Shown piece by piece: positions 54,783 through 64,000 of a stretch of DNA of 64,000 nt (within the stretch, counting starts at the first letter, position 1; every line of letters starts with the position of its first letter). A program made the position numbers and the translations under genes. The DNA is taken from positions 1 to 64,000 of the forward strand of contig NZ_AUFE01000007.1 of NCBI RefSeq assembly GCF_000426345.1. Direction: 5' to 3'. The notes beneath the pieces were generated by a model, which made no database searches, was not told the origin of the DNA, and saw only the letters and a program-made list of their open reading frames with translations. Origin of the DNA: Cupriavidus phytohabitans (lineage in GTDB: Bacteria > Pseudomonadota > Gammaproteobacteria > Burkholderiales > Burkholderiaceae).

Positions 54783-55805
54783 ATGCCGACCCTCCGCTCG
54801 CGGCTGCGCGCCGCCATGCCCGCCATCATGCTGGGCGCCCTTGCAGCCACAACCGTGGCCACAACCGCAGCCACGGCGCACGCCGCCGATGCCGCCCCCG
54901 GCGCCGAACCGTATCCATCGCGCCCGCTGACCATCGTGGTGCCGTCGGTGGCAGGCAATGTCAACGACGCGGTCGCCCGGCTGATCGGGCAGGAACTGAC
55001 CAGGGCCTGGGGCCAGCCGGTCATCGTCGACAACAAGCCCGGCGCAGGGACCACCACCGGCACCAAGCACGTCGCGCGCGCCGCGAAGGATGGCTATACC
55101 GCGCTGCTGACCTTTACCGCGCACGTGCAGAACCCGTCGCTGTACCCGCGCATCGGCTACGACCCGATCGCCGATTTCGCGCCGGTCAGCGAGGTCGCGA
55201 TCTCGTCGACCATCCTGGCCGTGTCGCCGGACTTTCCGGCGCGCACGCTGCCTGAGCTGGTGGCGCTGGTCAAGGCCAATCCCGGCAAGTACCCGTATGG
55301 TTCCTATGGCGCCGGCACGACCGGCCACATCCTCGGCGAACTGCTCAAGCGCGAGGCCGGCCTGCAGATGGAGCACGTGGCCTACAAGGGCGGTGCGCCG
55401 CTGGCGACCGACCTGGCCGCCGGCCACGTGAAGATCGGCTTCATCGCGGTGGGAACGGCGATGCCGCTGCTGCAGGGCGGCAAGCTGATCCCGGTGGCGA
55501 TGGCCGGCGCCGAGCGCTCGGCGCTGCTGCCCAGGGTGCCAACCTTCCGCGAGGCGGGCTACCAGGGCTTCGAGCCGGATGCGTGGATGGGCCTGCTGTT
55601 CCCGGCCGGCGTGCCGAAGGCGCGGATCGAGGCACTGTCGCGCGAAGTCGCTCGCATTGTGCGCATGCCGGAGATCGCAAAGAAGATGCAGGACCTGAAC
55701 CTGGTGCCGGTGGGCAACACACCGGAAGCCTTCGCCGCGGTGCTGAAGAGCGACCGCGACAAATGGAGCCGCATCATCCGCGATGTCGGCATCACGCTGG
55801 AATGA
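54783..55805 (+). CDS. Bug/TctC-family binding protein
   Basis: A 340-residue periplasmic protein with a signal peptide (about 35 residues, cleavage after AHA or further at Ala/Pro) and the Bug start YPSRPLTIVVPSVAGNVNDA, where the usual PFPPGG is replaced. DNKPGAGTTTGTKHVARAAK and SYGAGTTGHILGELLKREAG are the ligand loops. AGGAGA precedes the ATG at 54783. It is co-transcribed with a quinone reductase (ATGA overlap) and a CoA transferase, pointing to uptake of an acid that is activated to its CoA ester. Confidence 0.92.
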   Translation: MPTLRSRLRAAMPAIMLGALAATTVATTAATAHAADAAPGAEPYPSRPLTIVVPSVAGNVNDAVARLIGQELTRAWGQPVIVDNKPGAGTTTGTKHVARAAKDGYTALLTFTAHVQNPSLYPRIGYDPIADFAPVSEVAISSTILAVSPDFPARTLPELVALVKANPGKYPYGSYGAGTTGHILGELLKREAGLQMEHVAYKGGAPLATDLAAGHVKIGFIAVGTAMPLLQGGKLIPVAMAGAERSALLPRVPTFREAGYQGFEPDAWMGLLFPAGVPKARIEALSREVARIVRMPEIAKKMQDLNLVPVGNTPEAFAAVLKSDRDKWSRIIRDVGITLE

Positions 55806-56830
55806 CTGGACTGACGATGCAAGAGGACGATTACCTGGGGCTGGTCTGTTCGCGCTGGTGCCACTGGAGCGAACTGGAACTGCAACGCATCCCGCGCCAG
55901 CCGCTCGGGCCGGGACAGGTGCGCATCCGCGTGCGGCACGCCGGCGTCGGCTTTGCGCTGAGCCTGTTCGTGTCGGGCAAGTACCAGCGCAAGCCGCCGC
56001 TGCCGTTCACGCCCGGCACGGAAGCGGCCGGGGAGATCCTTGAGGTCGCGCCGGACGTGACGCGGCTGCGCGTTGGGCAGCGCGTGGCGGCGGCGCTGGA
56101 CTGGGGCGGTTTTGCCGAAGAAGTCGTGACGACCGCCGACACGGTCTATCCGGTGCCGGATGGTCTTGCACTGGCGCACGCCGCGGCACTTCCGGTTACC
56201 TACGGCACCGTGTGGGCCGCGTTAGCGTGGCGCGCCGCGCTGCAACCCGGCGAGACCATGCTGGTGCACGGCGCCAGCGGCGCGCTCGGCACGGCGGCCG
56301 TGCAGGTGGGCAAGCTGATGGGCGCGCGCGTGATCGCCACCGCCAGCACCGACGCCAAGCGCGAGGCGGCACTGGGCAATGGCGCGGCGCATGCGCTGCC
56401 TGCCGACGCGGCCACGCTGGCGGCCTCGGTGAAGGCGCTGTGCCCGGCGGGCGGGGTCGACGTGGTGTTCGATCCGGTCGGCGGCGACCTGTTCGATGCC
56501 TCGCTGCGCTGCGCGGCGCCGGGCGCGCGGCTGCTGTCGATCGGCTACGCCAGTGGGCGTATCCCGGAAGTGCCGGCCAACCTGCTGCTGGTCAAGAACC
56601 TGTCGATGATCGGCTTCAACTACGGCTACTACATCGGCTGGGGACTGACCGATGAACGCCAGCGCTTGGCGCCGCGCGTGCAGCAGGTGGTCGAGCAGAT
56701 CATGCAGGCGGTGGCGAGCGGCAAGCTGGCGCCGCCCGTGCTGCAGCACTTCCCGCTGCGCGACTGGCTGGCGGCGGTCGACACCACGATGTCGCGCCGG
56801 GCGATCGGCAAGGTCATGCTGGATATCTGA
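55802..56830 (+). CDS. NADPH:quinone oxidoreductase family protein
   Basis: A 342-residue medium-chain dehydrogenase without zinc, of the quinone-reductase/enoyl-reductase type. FTPGTEAAGEILEVAPDVTR, PVTYGTVWAAL and the nucleotide-binding VHGASGALGTAAVQVGKLMG are family-specific; NYGYYIGWGLTD follows near the end. The ATG at 55802 overlaps the Bug gene (ATGA); an ATG five codons later is possible. In this context it may reduce an enoyl-CoA or quinone intermediate. Confidence 0.9.
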   Translation: MTGLTMQEDDYLGLVCSRWCHWSELELQRIPRQPLGPGQVRIRVRHAGVGFALSLFVSGKYQRKPPLPFTPGTEAAGEILEVAPDVTRLRVGQRVAAALDWGGFAEEVVTTADTVYPVPDGLALAHAAALPVTYGTVWAALAWRAALQPGETMLVHGASGALGTAAVQVGKLMGARVIATASTDAKREAALGNGAAHALPADAATLAASVKALCPAGGVDVVFDPVGGDLFDASLRCAAPGARLLSIGYASGRIPEVPANLLLVKNLSMIGFNYGYYIGWGLTDERQRLAPRVQQVVEQIMQAVASGKLAPPVLQHFPLRDWLAAVDTTMSRRAIGKVMLDI

Positions 56831-56845
56831 AATGCGGAGGACGAC

Positions 56846-57985
56846 ATGAAAGCCGAACAAGACGCCGCGCTGCTCGACGGCCTGACGGTGCTCGACCTGA
56901 GCCAGGGGATCGCCGGCCCCTACTGCGGACTGGTGCTGCGCCAGCAGGGCGCGCGCGTGATCAAGGTGGAGCCGCCCGGCGGCGACTGGTCGCGCAACAT
57001 GGGCCGCATCCGCGCCGGCCAGACCGCGATCGCGGTCGCGTGCAACGCCGGCAAGGAGAGCGTGCTGCTGGATGCGCGCACCGACAGCGGCCGCGCCGCC
57101 ATTGCACGCCTGGCGGAGCGTGCCGACGTGGTGATCCAGAACTTCCGCCCCGGCGTGGCCGAGCGCATGGGCGTGGGCTACGAGGCGCTGGCGGCGCGCA
57201 ACCCGGCGCTGGTCTATGTGTCGATCTCCGGCTACGGCCATGCCGGCCCGATGGCGGCACTGCCGGCGGTCGATACCACGGTCCAGGCGGTCAGCGGGCT
57301 GATGCACCTGAACCGCGACGGCGCGGGCCAGCCGCGGCGTATCCCGTTCTTCCTGATCGATCTGAGCACCGGGCTGTATGCCGCCCAGCATGCATGCGCG
57401 GCGTTGTTCAAGGCCGCGCGCCATGGCAAGGGGCGCCACGTGAAGCTGTCGCTGCTGGAAACCAGCGCGGCGCTGCAGTCATACCTGCTGGTGGACGATG
57501 CCATGTTTCCCGACGCCGAAATGGCGGCGGCCAATGCGCCGACGGGATTGTTCTCGGCGGCGGACGGCATGCTCTACATCAGCATGCTCAACGACGCGAT
57601 GTTCGTGCGGCTGGCGCGCGTGCTGGGCTTTGACGACTGGCTCGACGATGCCGCGCTGCGCACCAGTGCCGGCCGGCTGCCGCGCGCGGCGGAACTGAAC
57701 CGGCGCGTGGCGCAGGCGGTGGCCGCGCAGCCGCTCGCACATTGGGAAGCGCTGCTGACCGAGCATGACGTGCTGTTTGGCCGCGTCAGCCACGCAAGCG
57801 AGTTCCTGCGGAGCGCGCAATGCCGGCAGGCGGGGGTTTTCGGCCGCTTGAGGCTGGACGGGATTGGCGAGGTGCCGTGGGCCAACCTGCCGGGCATGGC
57901 AGGCATGACGCGGCCCGAGGGCGATGCGCCCACGCTGGGTCAGCACACCGAAGCGGTGCTGGCGGAGTTCGGCATCAGCGCCTGA
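56846..57985 (+). CDS. Class III (CaiB/BaiF) CoA transferase
   Basis: A 379-residue CoA transferase: LDLSQGIAGPYCGLVLRQQG near the N-terminus, EPPGGDWSRNMG, YVSISGYGHAGPM, and FFLIDLSTGLYAAQHA with the catalytic Asp near residue 172. GGAGG precedes the ATG at 56846. It probably transfers CoA to the carboxylic acid bound by the upstream Bug protein. A bidirectional terminator follows. Confidence 0.93.
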   Translation: MKAEQDAALLDGLTVLDLSQGIAGPYCGLVLRQQGARVIKVEPPGGDWSRNMGRIRAGQTAIAVACNAGKESVLLDARTDSGRAAIARLAERADVVIQNFRPGVAERMGVGYEALAARNPALVYVSISGYGHAGPMAALPAVDTTVQAVSGLMHLNRDGAGQPRRIPFFLIDLSTGLYAAQHACAALFKAARHGKGRHVKLSLLETSAALQSYLLVDDAMFPDAEMAAANAPTGLFSAADGMLYISMLNDAMFVRLARVLGFDDWLDDAALRTSAGRLPRAAELNRRVAQAVAAQPLAHWEALLTEHDVLFGRVSHASEFLRSAQCRQAGVFGRLRLDGIGEVPWANLPGMAGMTRPEGDAPTLGQHTEAVLAEFGISA

Positions 57986-58005
57986 CATTGCCGCTCGGAA
58001 AAGAA

Positions 58006-58039
58006 AAACGGACGGTGCGCGATTGCGTACCGTCCGTTT
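58006..58039 (-). terminator. Terminator between CoA transferase and tRNA-Val
   Basis: AAACGGACGGT (58006-58016) pairs with ACCGTCCGTTT (58029-58039). On the minus strand the stem runs into TTTTTCTTTT, a good terminator for tRNA-Val; on the plus strand the tail is weaker but it may also stop the CoA-transferase operon. Confidence 0.85.
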
Positions 58040-58050
58040 CCTTTGTGCGT

Positions 58051-58127
58051 TGGTAGGCTCGATTGGACTCGAACCAACGACCCCCACCATGTCAAGGTGG
58101 TGCTCTAACCAGCTGAGCTACGAGCCT
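58051..58127 (-). tRNA. tRNA-Val (anticodon GAC)
   Basis: A 77-base tRNA with encoded CCA. Acceptor AGGCTCG pairs with CGAGCCT; the anticodon stem-loop is CCACC-TTGACAT-GGTGG with anticodon GAC; T-arm GGTTCGAGTCC. No gene disruption or integrase is near its 3' end. Confidence 0.97.
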
Positions 58128-58140
58128 AGCGAAGCCGCGA

Positions 58141-58169
58141 ATTATAGGGATGCCTCCGCGATTGCGCAA
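58141..58169 (-). promoter_or_regulatory. Sigma-70 promoter of tRNA-Val
   Basis: On the minus strand TTGCGC (58164-58169) and a perfect TATAAT (58141-58146) have a 17-base spacer, 14 bases upstream of the tRNA 5' end. Confidence 0.85.
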
Positions 58170-58232
58170 GCACCTTCGCAAACTTTCTGCGATTGTGCTG
58201 CGCGCACCGCGTCAGCATGCTTTGGATGGCGC

Positions 58233-59795
58233 TTATGCCTGCGTCAGCCGGTCGCGCAATTCGCGCTTGAGCACCTTGCCGATGGCGCTGCGCGGCAGGC
58301 TGTCGACCACATGCAACTCCGCCAGCCGCTGGGTCTTGCCCAGGCGCTCGTTGGCCCAGGCGAGCACGTCCTGTGCCGTGGCGCCGCTACCCGCGCGCAG
58401 CGCGACGAAGCCCACCGGCGTCTCGCCCCAACGCTCCGACGGCACGCCGACCACCGACACCTCGGCGACCGCGGGGTGCTCGCGCACCACCGCCTCGATA
58501 TCGCTCGGATAGATATTGAAGCCGCCCGAGATGATCATGTCCTTCTTGCGGTCGACCAGCACCAGGAAGCCGTCTTCATCGAAACGGCCGATATCGCCGG
58601 TGCGGATGAAGCGGTTGCCCTGCGCATCGAACCATTCGGTCTCGGCGGTCTTCTCCGGCTGGTTGTGGTAGCCGTTCATCATGGCCGGCGAACGGCCGAC
58701 CACTTCGCCGGTGCTGCCCGGCGGCAACTCGCGGCCTTCGTCGTCGATGATGCGGATGTCGGCGTTCGGCGCGGGACGGCCCACGGTGTGCAGCTTGTCG
58801 GGGAACTGGTGCGCGTGGAGCAGGCAACTGCCGCCGCCTTCGGTCATGCCGTACAGCTCGGTCAGCCCGCCCGGCCAGCGGCGCAGCACCTCGGCCTTCA
58901 GTGCCGGGCTGAACGGCGCGCTGGTGCAGAACTTCTGCCGGAAGGACGACAGGTCATGACTATCGAAGTCCGGATGCGCCAGCAGGCGCTGGTATTGCAC
59001 CGGCACCAGCATGGTGTGCGTGACGCGGTGCTGCTGCGCCAGCGCCAGGTACTTGCCCGCATCGAACTTGGCCATCAGGATCGCCGTGCCGCCCAGGCCG
59101 ATGGTCGGGAAGAAGCTGGCCAGTGTGGTGTTGGAGTACAGCGGCGTCGACAGCAGCGTGACCGCGTCGGTGCCGTAGCCCGTGGCCGCGCCGCGCGACA
59201 CGTGCGCCCAGCGCATGCCGTGCGACTGCACGATGCCCTTGGGCTTGCCGGTGGTGCCGGACGAATAGATGATGTTCAGCGGCATTTCCGGGAGGATTTC
59301 GGGCTCCTGCACCGGCGTGCCGGCGGGGGCGAGCCAGTCAGCATAGGGCTGCCCAGCGTCGCTGCCATCGAGCGTGACGATGGGCGTGCCTGCAAGCTGC
59401 GCGCGCACCGGCTGCAATGCGGCAGCGACCGCCGCATCGGTAAAGAGGATGCGCGCGCCCGCGTCGGCGGCCATGCCGGCCAGGCTTTCCGGTGTCGACG
59501 ACGGTGCCAGCGGCGCCACCACCACGCCCGCGCGCACCGCGCCCAGGTAGACCGCCGCATACTCGATCGACGAGTTCGCGCAGATCGCGATGGCCTCGCC
59601 CGGGCTCACGTTGTCGCGCGCCAGCGCCGCGGCGATGCGGTCCATGGCGGCGTCCAGCCCGGCATAGTCGAGCACGCGGCCGTCATGCATCAGCGCGTGC
59701 TGTGTGGGCCGTTCGGTGGCATGCTCGCGCACGAGCACGGACATGGTGGTGAAAGGGCGGGTGAGCGCGGCGGGCTGGGTGGTCGTCTGGGTCAT
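58233..59795 (-). CDS. AMP-dependent acyl-CoA synthetase/ligase
   Basis: A 520-residue adenylate-forming enzyme: P-loop IIYSSGTTGKPKGIVQSHG, ELYGMTEGG (A5), RTGDIGRFDEDGFLVLVDRK (A7-A8), and the A10 lysine in PRSAIGKVLKREL. It activates a carboxylic acid as CoA ester. It lies in the same direction as the downstream-to-upstream Bug protein (59860) and MFS transporter (61054), fitting uptake and activation of one acid. Start at the ATG at 59793-59795; no strong ribosome binding site is visible. Confidence 0.93.
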   Translation of the reverse strand: MTQTTTQPAALTRPFTTMSVLVREHATERPTQHALMHDGRVLDYAGLDAAMDRIAAALARDNVSPGEAIAICANSSIEYAAVYLGAVRAGVVVAPLAPSSTPESLAGMAADAGARILFTDAAVAAALQPVRAQLAGTPIVTLDGSDAGQPYADWLAPAGTPVQEPEILPEMPLNIIYSSGTTGKPKGIVQSHGMRWAHVSRGAATGYGTDAVTLLSTPLYSNTTLASFFPTIGLGGTAILMAKFDAGKYLALAQQHRVTHTMLVPVQYQRLLAHPDFDSHDLSSFRQKFCTSAPFSPALKAEVLRRWPGGLTELYGMTEGGGSCLLHAHQFPDKLHTVGRPAPNADIRIIDDEGRELPPGSTGEVVGRSPAMMNGYHNQPEKTAETEWFDAQGNRFIRTGDIGRFDEDGFLVLVDRKKDMIISGGFNIYPSDIEAVVREHPAVAEVSVVGVPSERWGETPVGFVALRAGSGATAQDVLAWANERLGKTQRLAELHVVDSLPRSAIGKVLKRELRDRLTQA

Positions 59796-59859
59796 GTTGG
59801 CAAGTTCATCTCGCAAAAACGGAGCGGGCACCGGCATGGCGGCGCCCGCCGGGAAGCGG

Positions 59860-60867
59860 TTACTGTATCTGCGCGCCGGAGTCCTTCACGACCTTGTTCC
59901 AGCGGTTGATCTCGGCATCGATATGCGTGCGCAGCGCGGCGGGCGTGGAGCCGACCGGTTCATAGCCGTTGGTTGCCAGCGTGGCCTTCAGGTCGGGCTG
60001 GCGCAGCACCGTGGCGATCTCGGTGCTGAGGCGGTCGACCACCGGCTGCGGCGTGCCGGCCGGCGCCAGCACCGCATACCAGCCGGTGATGCTGATGCCC
60101 GGCACGCCGGCTTCGGCCAGCGTCGGCACGTCGGGCGCGACCGCGGCGCGCTGGCTGCCGGTCACCGCCAGCGCGCGCAGCTTGCCGCTCTTCACGTGCG
60201 GCAGCGTGGTGGAGATGCTGTCGAAGGTCAGCTGGACCTCGCCCGACAGCATCGCCGTCACCACCTGCGCGCTTCCCTTGTACGGGACATGGGTCATCTT
60301 GATGCCGGCCACGGAATCGAACAACTCGCCCGCCAGGTGGCCGGTGTTGCCGTTGCCGGCCGAGGCGAAGGTCAGCTTGCCGGGATTGGCCCTGGCCTCC
60401 GCGATCAGCTCTTGCACGTTGTTCGCGCGCAGCGACGAGCTGCCGGCCAGGATCATCGGCAGGTTGGCCACCAGCGACACCGGCGCGAAGTCCTTGCGGG
60501 TGTCGTACGGCAGCTTGGGATAGAGGCTCGCATTGATGGCATGCGCGGCCAGCACCATGATCAGCGTGTACCCGTCCGGCTTGGCGCGCGCCAGCGCCTG
60601 CGTGGCGATGGTGCCGCCGGCGCCGGGCCGGTAGTCGAGCACCACCGGCTGGCCCAGCTTCTCCTGCAGCTTGGCGGCCACCGGGCGCGCCAGCAGGTCG
60701 GCGCTGCCGCCAGGCGGGTAGGGAATCAGCAGCTGGATCGGCCGCGCCGGCCAGGTCTCGGCGCCGGCAGTGAGTGGTACGGCCAGCGAGCCGGCGGCCA
60801 GCATGCCGGCCAGGCCGCGCACGAGCCATGCGCGGCGGCCCCGGGCGGGGCGCAGGGATGATGCCAT
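59860..60867 (-). CDS. Bug/TctC-family binding protein
   Basis: A 335-residue periplasmic binding protein with a signal peptide (RRAWLVRGLAGMLAAGSLAV, cleaved near AGA) and the Bug hallmark WPARPIQLLIPYPPGGSADL. The DYRPGAGGTIATQALARAKP and ASAGNGNTGHLAGELFD loops are present. AGGAGA eight bases upstream supports the ATG at 60865-60867. Third such orphan in the window; here beside an acyl-CoA ligase and an MFS transporter. Confidence 0.93.
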   Translation of the reverse strand: MASSLRPARGRRAWLVRGLAGMLAAGSLAVPLTAGAETWPARPIQLLIPYPPGGSADLLARPVAAKLQEKLGQPVVLDYRPGAGGTIATQALARAKPDGYTLIMVLAAHAINASLYPKLPYDTRKDFAPVSLVANLPMILAGSSSLRANNVQELIAEARANPGKLTFASAGNGNTGHLAGELFDSVAGIKMTHVPYKGSAQVVTAMLSGEVQLTFDSISTTLPHVKSGKLRALAVTGSQRAAVAPDVPTLAEAGVPGISITGWYAVLAPAGTPQPVVDRLSTEIATVLRQPDLKATLATNGYEPVGSTPAALRTHIDAEINRWNKVVKDSGAQIQ

Positions 60868-61053
60868 CGATGTGTCTCCTGGTTATGCGGCCGCGGGCGC
60901 GGCCGCCGTCCCATGTAGCGGGCTGGGACGTGGATGTCACAAACGGTAAAACGGGATGCGCGGCAGCGGAATTCTTAAATTGATAAGTCTGGCTTTTTGC
61001 AGGCGAAGCCCAGAACGGTCCTCTTTCATGGCGGGCTCCGACCGGTATAGTGC

Positions 61054-62322
61054 TCAGTTGGTCGGATGCGGCGGACTGAAGAAATACGGGATCAGCGACA
61101 CCGCGACCAGCACTGCCGCCGACACAAAAATCGCCGCATAGGTCGACGCCACCGGCCACTGCCGCACATGCCCCGCGTTCGCGATCAGGCCGAACGCCCA
61201 CGACGTCAGCGCCGACCCGAGGAACACGAAGGTATTGAGCAGGCCCAGGCCGCGGCCGCGCTGCGAAGGCGGGATCAGGCCACGGCCCTGCGCCATCACC
61301 AGCGGATGGAGCATGCCGATGGTCGACAGCAGCGCCATCATCGCCACGGCGTAGCCGATGCCGGTGTCCGGCCATAGTGCCAGCAGGATCGCCCCCGACA
61401 TGGCAAAGCACGACCAGCCGGCGATGGCGGTCTTGAGCGTGCTGCGCCGGACCAGCACCGGCAGCAGGAAGGCCGTCAGGAAGCCGGCCAGGCTCAGCAG
61501 CGTCAGCGCCACGCCGCGCGGCGCCGAGCCCAGGCCGAATACCTCGGCCAGGTAGGGGCCGCTCCAGGCGTTGCGGAAGGCGGTGCCGGCAGCCATGGCC
61601 ACGCACAGCGGGATCAGCGTCCACAGTGGCGCCAGCTTCAGCAGCTGCGCGCTTTCCGACAGCATCGCCGGCCACGAGGCGCTGCGGGCCTCGGCATGGC
61701 CATGATCGCGCACGAAGCGCCACACGCCATAGCAGGCCGCCACCATGCCCAGCGCCGATACCGCCATCGATGGCCGCCAGCCGACCAGCGAGATGGCCCA
61801 GCCCAGCGGCGCGGTGGCGCACAGCGAGCCGATCATGCCGGTGGCGTTGGAGCGGCTGACCACGCGGGTGTAGTCGCGTTCGGAGAGTTGTTCCGAGGCG
61901 AAATGCAGCAGGCCCATGAACACGGGCGCGCACGCCAGCCCCAGCCCCACCTGCGCCAGCGTGGCCGCGGCGCCGTTGGGTGCCAGCACGAATATGATCG
62001 ACGACAGCGCGCCCACGGCCAGCAGCAGCGCGGTCGGGCGGCCGACACCGTAGCGGTCGAACGCAATGCCCACGGGGATCTGCGCCACGGCAAAGGCCAG
62101 GAAGAATGACGAAGAGAGCGCGCCATACCCTGCCGGCGACAGGCCGAAATCGTGCTGCAGCTCCGGCGCCATCACTGCCAGGCAGGAGCGGAAGAACTGG
62201 CTGAGCGCGAAGGCGAAGGTCAGGATGGCGATGCCGCGCACGGCGCGCGTGGTTGCGGCTCGGGCGGGCAGGGCGTTGGAACCGGGAGGGGATCCGGGGA
62301 GGGGGGAGTTGCTGGCGGTCAC
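61054..62322 (-). CDS. MFS transporter (organic-anion/sugar-acid type)
   Basis: A 422-residue, 12-TM transporter. The cytoplasmic loop after TM2 reads GIAFDRYGVGRPTA (motif A, G-x3-D-R-x-G-x-R), QRGRGLGLLNTFVFLG lies before TM11. A Ser/Pro/Ala start of about 28 residues precedes TM1. The start is a GTG at 62320-62322; internal starts are possible but none has a good ribosome binding site. It may bring in the acid handled by the adjacent ligase and Bug protein. Confidence 0.88.
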   Translation of the reverse strand: MTASNSPLPGSPPGSNALPARAATTRAVRGIAILTFAFALSQFFRSCLAVMAPELQHDFGLSPAGYGALSSSFFLAFAVAQIPVGIAFDRYGVGRPTALLLAVGALSSIIFVLAPNGAAATLAQVGLGLACAPVFMGLLHFASEQLSERDYTRVVSRSNATGMIGSLCATAPLGWAISLVGWRPSMAVSALGMVAACYGVWRFVRDHGHAEARSASWPAMLSESAQLLKLAPLWTLIPLCVAMAAGTAFRNAWSGPYLAEVFGLGSAPRGVALTLLSLAGFLTAFLLPVLVRRSTLKTAIAGWSCFAMSGAILLALWPDTGIGYAVAMMALLSTIGMLHPLVMAQGRGLIPPSQRGRGLGLLNTFVFLGSALTSWAFGLIANAGHVRQWPVASTYAAIFVSAAVLVAVSLIPYFFSPPHPTN

Positions 62323-62432
62323 GGCATTAGTGGCGCTATCAGTGGCGCTATATCTGCAGCGAGTGTAGAGCCTGCGCGCGTTGCCAGATCAACGGTTGGC
62401 CGGTGTTCGCCCAGATTGCGCCAGTGATGATT

Positions 62433-62485
62433 GTTTGCGCCCTCTCCCCCGGCCCCTCTCCCGCAGGCGAAAGAGGGGAGCAAAC
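62433..62485. repeat. REP-like hairpin related to the one in the gsi operon
   Basis: Outer arms GTTTGC (62433-62438) and GCAAAC (62480-62485) enclose CCCCTC (62453-62458) pairing with GAGGGG (62473-62478), with the same CCCCTCTCCCGC core as at 41503. It lies between prmB and the MFS gene and could be a 3' stabiliser or terminator for prmB. Confidence 0.55.
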
Positions 62486-62504
62486 CGTCGGTGGGTTTGG
62501 CGCA

Positions 62505-63398
62505 TCAGCCCGGCAGGGCGTCGTACGTCAGCAGGAACACCTGCTCCTCGCCCGCGCTGACCGGCAGCCAGACGATCTCCAGGTCGGGGAAGGCAGCCTC
62601 CACATTGGCATGCTCGTTGCCGATCTCGACCACCAGCACGCCACCCGGATTCAATCGCGCCTTGGCGCCGGCAATGATCCGCCGCACCACGTCCATGCCA
62701 TCGTCCCCGCCGGCCAGCGCGATGCGCGGTTCGGCCTGGTATTCCGCCGGCAGTGCCTGCATCGAGGCCTCATTGACGTATGGCGGGTTGGTCAGGATCA
62801 CATCGTAGGTCGCGCCATGCGGCAGCGGCGCGTACAGGTCGCCTTCGTAGAGACGGATGCGGTCGTCCATCTTGTAGTCGGCGACGTTGCGGCGCGCCAC
62901 GGCCAGCGCGTCGGGCGAGATGTCGACCGTGTCGATCTTCGCGTTCGGCCACACATGCGCGGCCAGGATCGGCAGGCAGCCCGAGCCGGTGCACAGCTCC
63001 AGCACCGGGCCGATCTGTTCGGTCTCGCCGACCCACGGCTCCAGCCCTTCCTGCAGCAGTTCGCCAATGAAGCTGCGCGGCACGATCACGCGCGAGTCCA
63101 CGTAGAAGCGCAGGCCATGCATATAGGCCTCGTGCGTGATGTAGGCGGCCGGCACGCGCTCGTTGACGCGGCGGTCGATCACCTTCAGCACGGCGTCGAT
63201 TTCCTCGGGCAGCAGGCGCGCATCGAGGAACGGGTCGAGGGTGTCGAGCGGCAGGTTCAGCGTGTGCAGCACCAGGTAGGCCGCCTCGTCATAGGCGTTG
63301 GCGCTGCCATGGCCAAAGGACAGGCGCGCGGCGGTAAAGCGCGAGACTGCTAGACGCAGCAGGTCGCGCACGGTGCGCAGGGGAGAAGGTGTTGCCAT
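62505..63398 (-). CDS. prmB: Ribosomal protein L3 N5-glutamine methyltransferase PrmB
   Basis: A 297-residue SAM-dependent methyltransferase that modifies a glutamine of ribosomal protein L3. SAM motif VLELCTGSGCLPILAA, the catalytic ILTNPPYVNEASMQAL (NPPY), and a PrmB-type N-terminal helical domain (LAVSRFTAARLSFGHGSANA). The ATG at 63396-63398 gives the family start; a TTG at 63425 overlapping the dapE stop is the alternative. Located just after dapE, probably in the same transcript. Confidence 0.94.
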   Translation of the reverse strand: MATPSPLRTVRDLLRLAVSRFTAARLSFGHGSANAYDEAAYLVLHTLNLPLDTLDPFLDARLLPEEIDAVLKVIDRRVNERVPAAYITHEAYMHGLRFYVDSRVIVPRSFIGELLQEGLEPWVGETEQIGPVLELCTGSGCLPILAAHVWPNAKIDTVDISPDALAVARRNVADYKMDDRIRLYEGDLYAPLPHGATYDVILTNPPYVNEASMQALPAEYQAEPRIALAGGDDGMDVVRRIIAGAKARLNPGGVLVVEIGNEHANVEAAFPDLEIVWLPVSAGEEQVFLLTYDALPG

Positions 63399-63421
63399 GA
63401 AGGTGTCTTTCGGCGAAAAAA

Positions 63422-64000
<579 letters not shown>

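Noticed and set aside
58051..58127. tRNA-Val as an integration site of a genomic island
   Set aside because: No integrase, direct repeat of the tRNA 3' end or composition change is visible nearby.

Overview
The window is GC-rich, beta-proteobacterial chromosomal DNA. Gene content and style (several orphan Bug/TctC binding proteins, TsaB-RimI-UDG-DUF1853 gene order, RadA, Alr and LplT together, a VgrG/TssM type VI locus) point to Burkholderiaceae, most likely Cupriavidus or a close relative. That assignment is an inference from gene content, not a database match.

Layout. 1-2.1 kb is a decayed strip: the N-terminal part of an IS5-type transposase, a short lipoprotein reading frame ending beside it, and an alcohol dehydrogenase that has lost its N-terminal part. 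2.1-9.7 kb holds ordinary genes: a Bug binding protein, a HAD hydrolase, an MscS channel, a metallo-beta-lactamase-fold hydrolase, a serine hydrolase, tRNA-Leu(CAG) and a MetQ-like protein. 9.9-20.4 kb is a minus-strand type VI secretion module: VgrG, a large peptidoglycan-targeting effector (M23-like plus GH19), a periplasmic immunity candidate, PAAR, a two-TM protein and a divergent TssM. Core tube, sheath and baseplate genes are absent.

20.8-35.7 kb is mostly housekeeping: VOC, SGNH, SRPBCC and MFS genes, ACBP, the overlapping tsaB-rimI-udg-DUF1853 operon, lplT and alr back to back, radA, a GNAT, dsbB and an ABC-F ATPase. 36-45.5 kb is one plus-strand operon, an RpiR regulator followed by iaaA, gsiABCD, an S58 peptidase and an M55 D-aminopeptidase. 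It looks like import and breakdown of peptides with unusual bonds. 47.8-53.6 kb is an extended version of the ynbABCD phospholipid-type operon. 53.6-62.3 kb carries two acyl-CoA/Bug-type catabolic clusters around tRNA-Val(GAC). The right end has prmB and the 3' part of dapE.

The most unusual part is the T6SS effector/immunity cassette at about 14.9-16.3 kb. It is AT-rich, begins inside the effector gene at a domain boundary, and carries an immunity candidate interrupted by a frame change exactly at a dnaX-like A-AAA-AAG slippery sequence.
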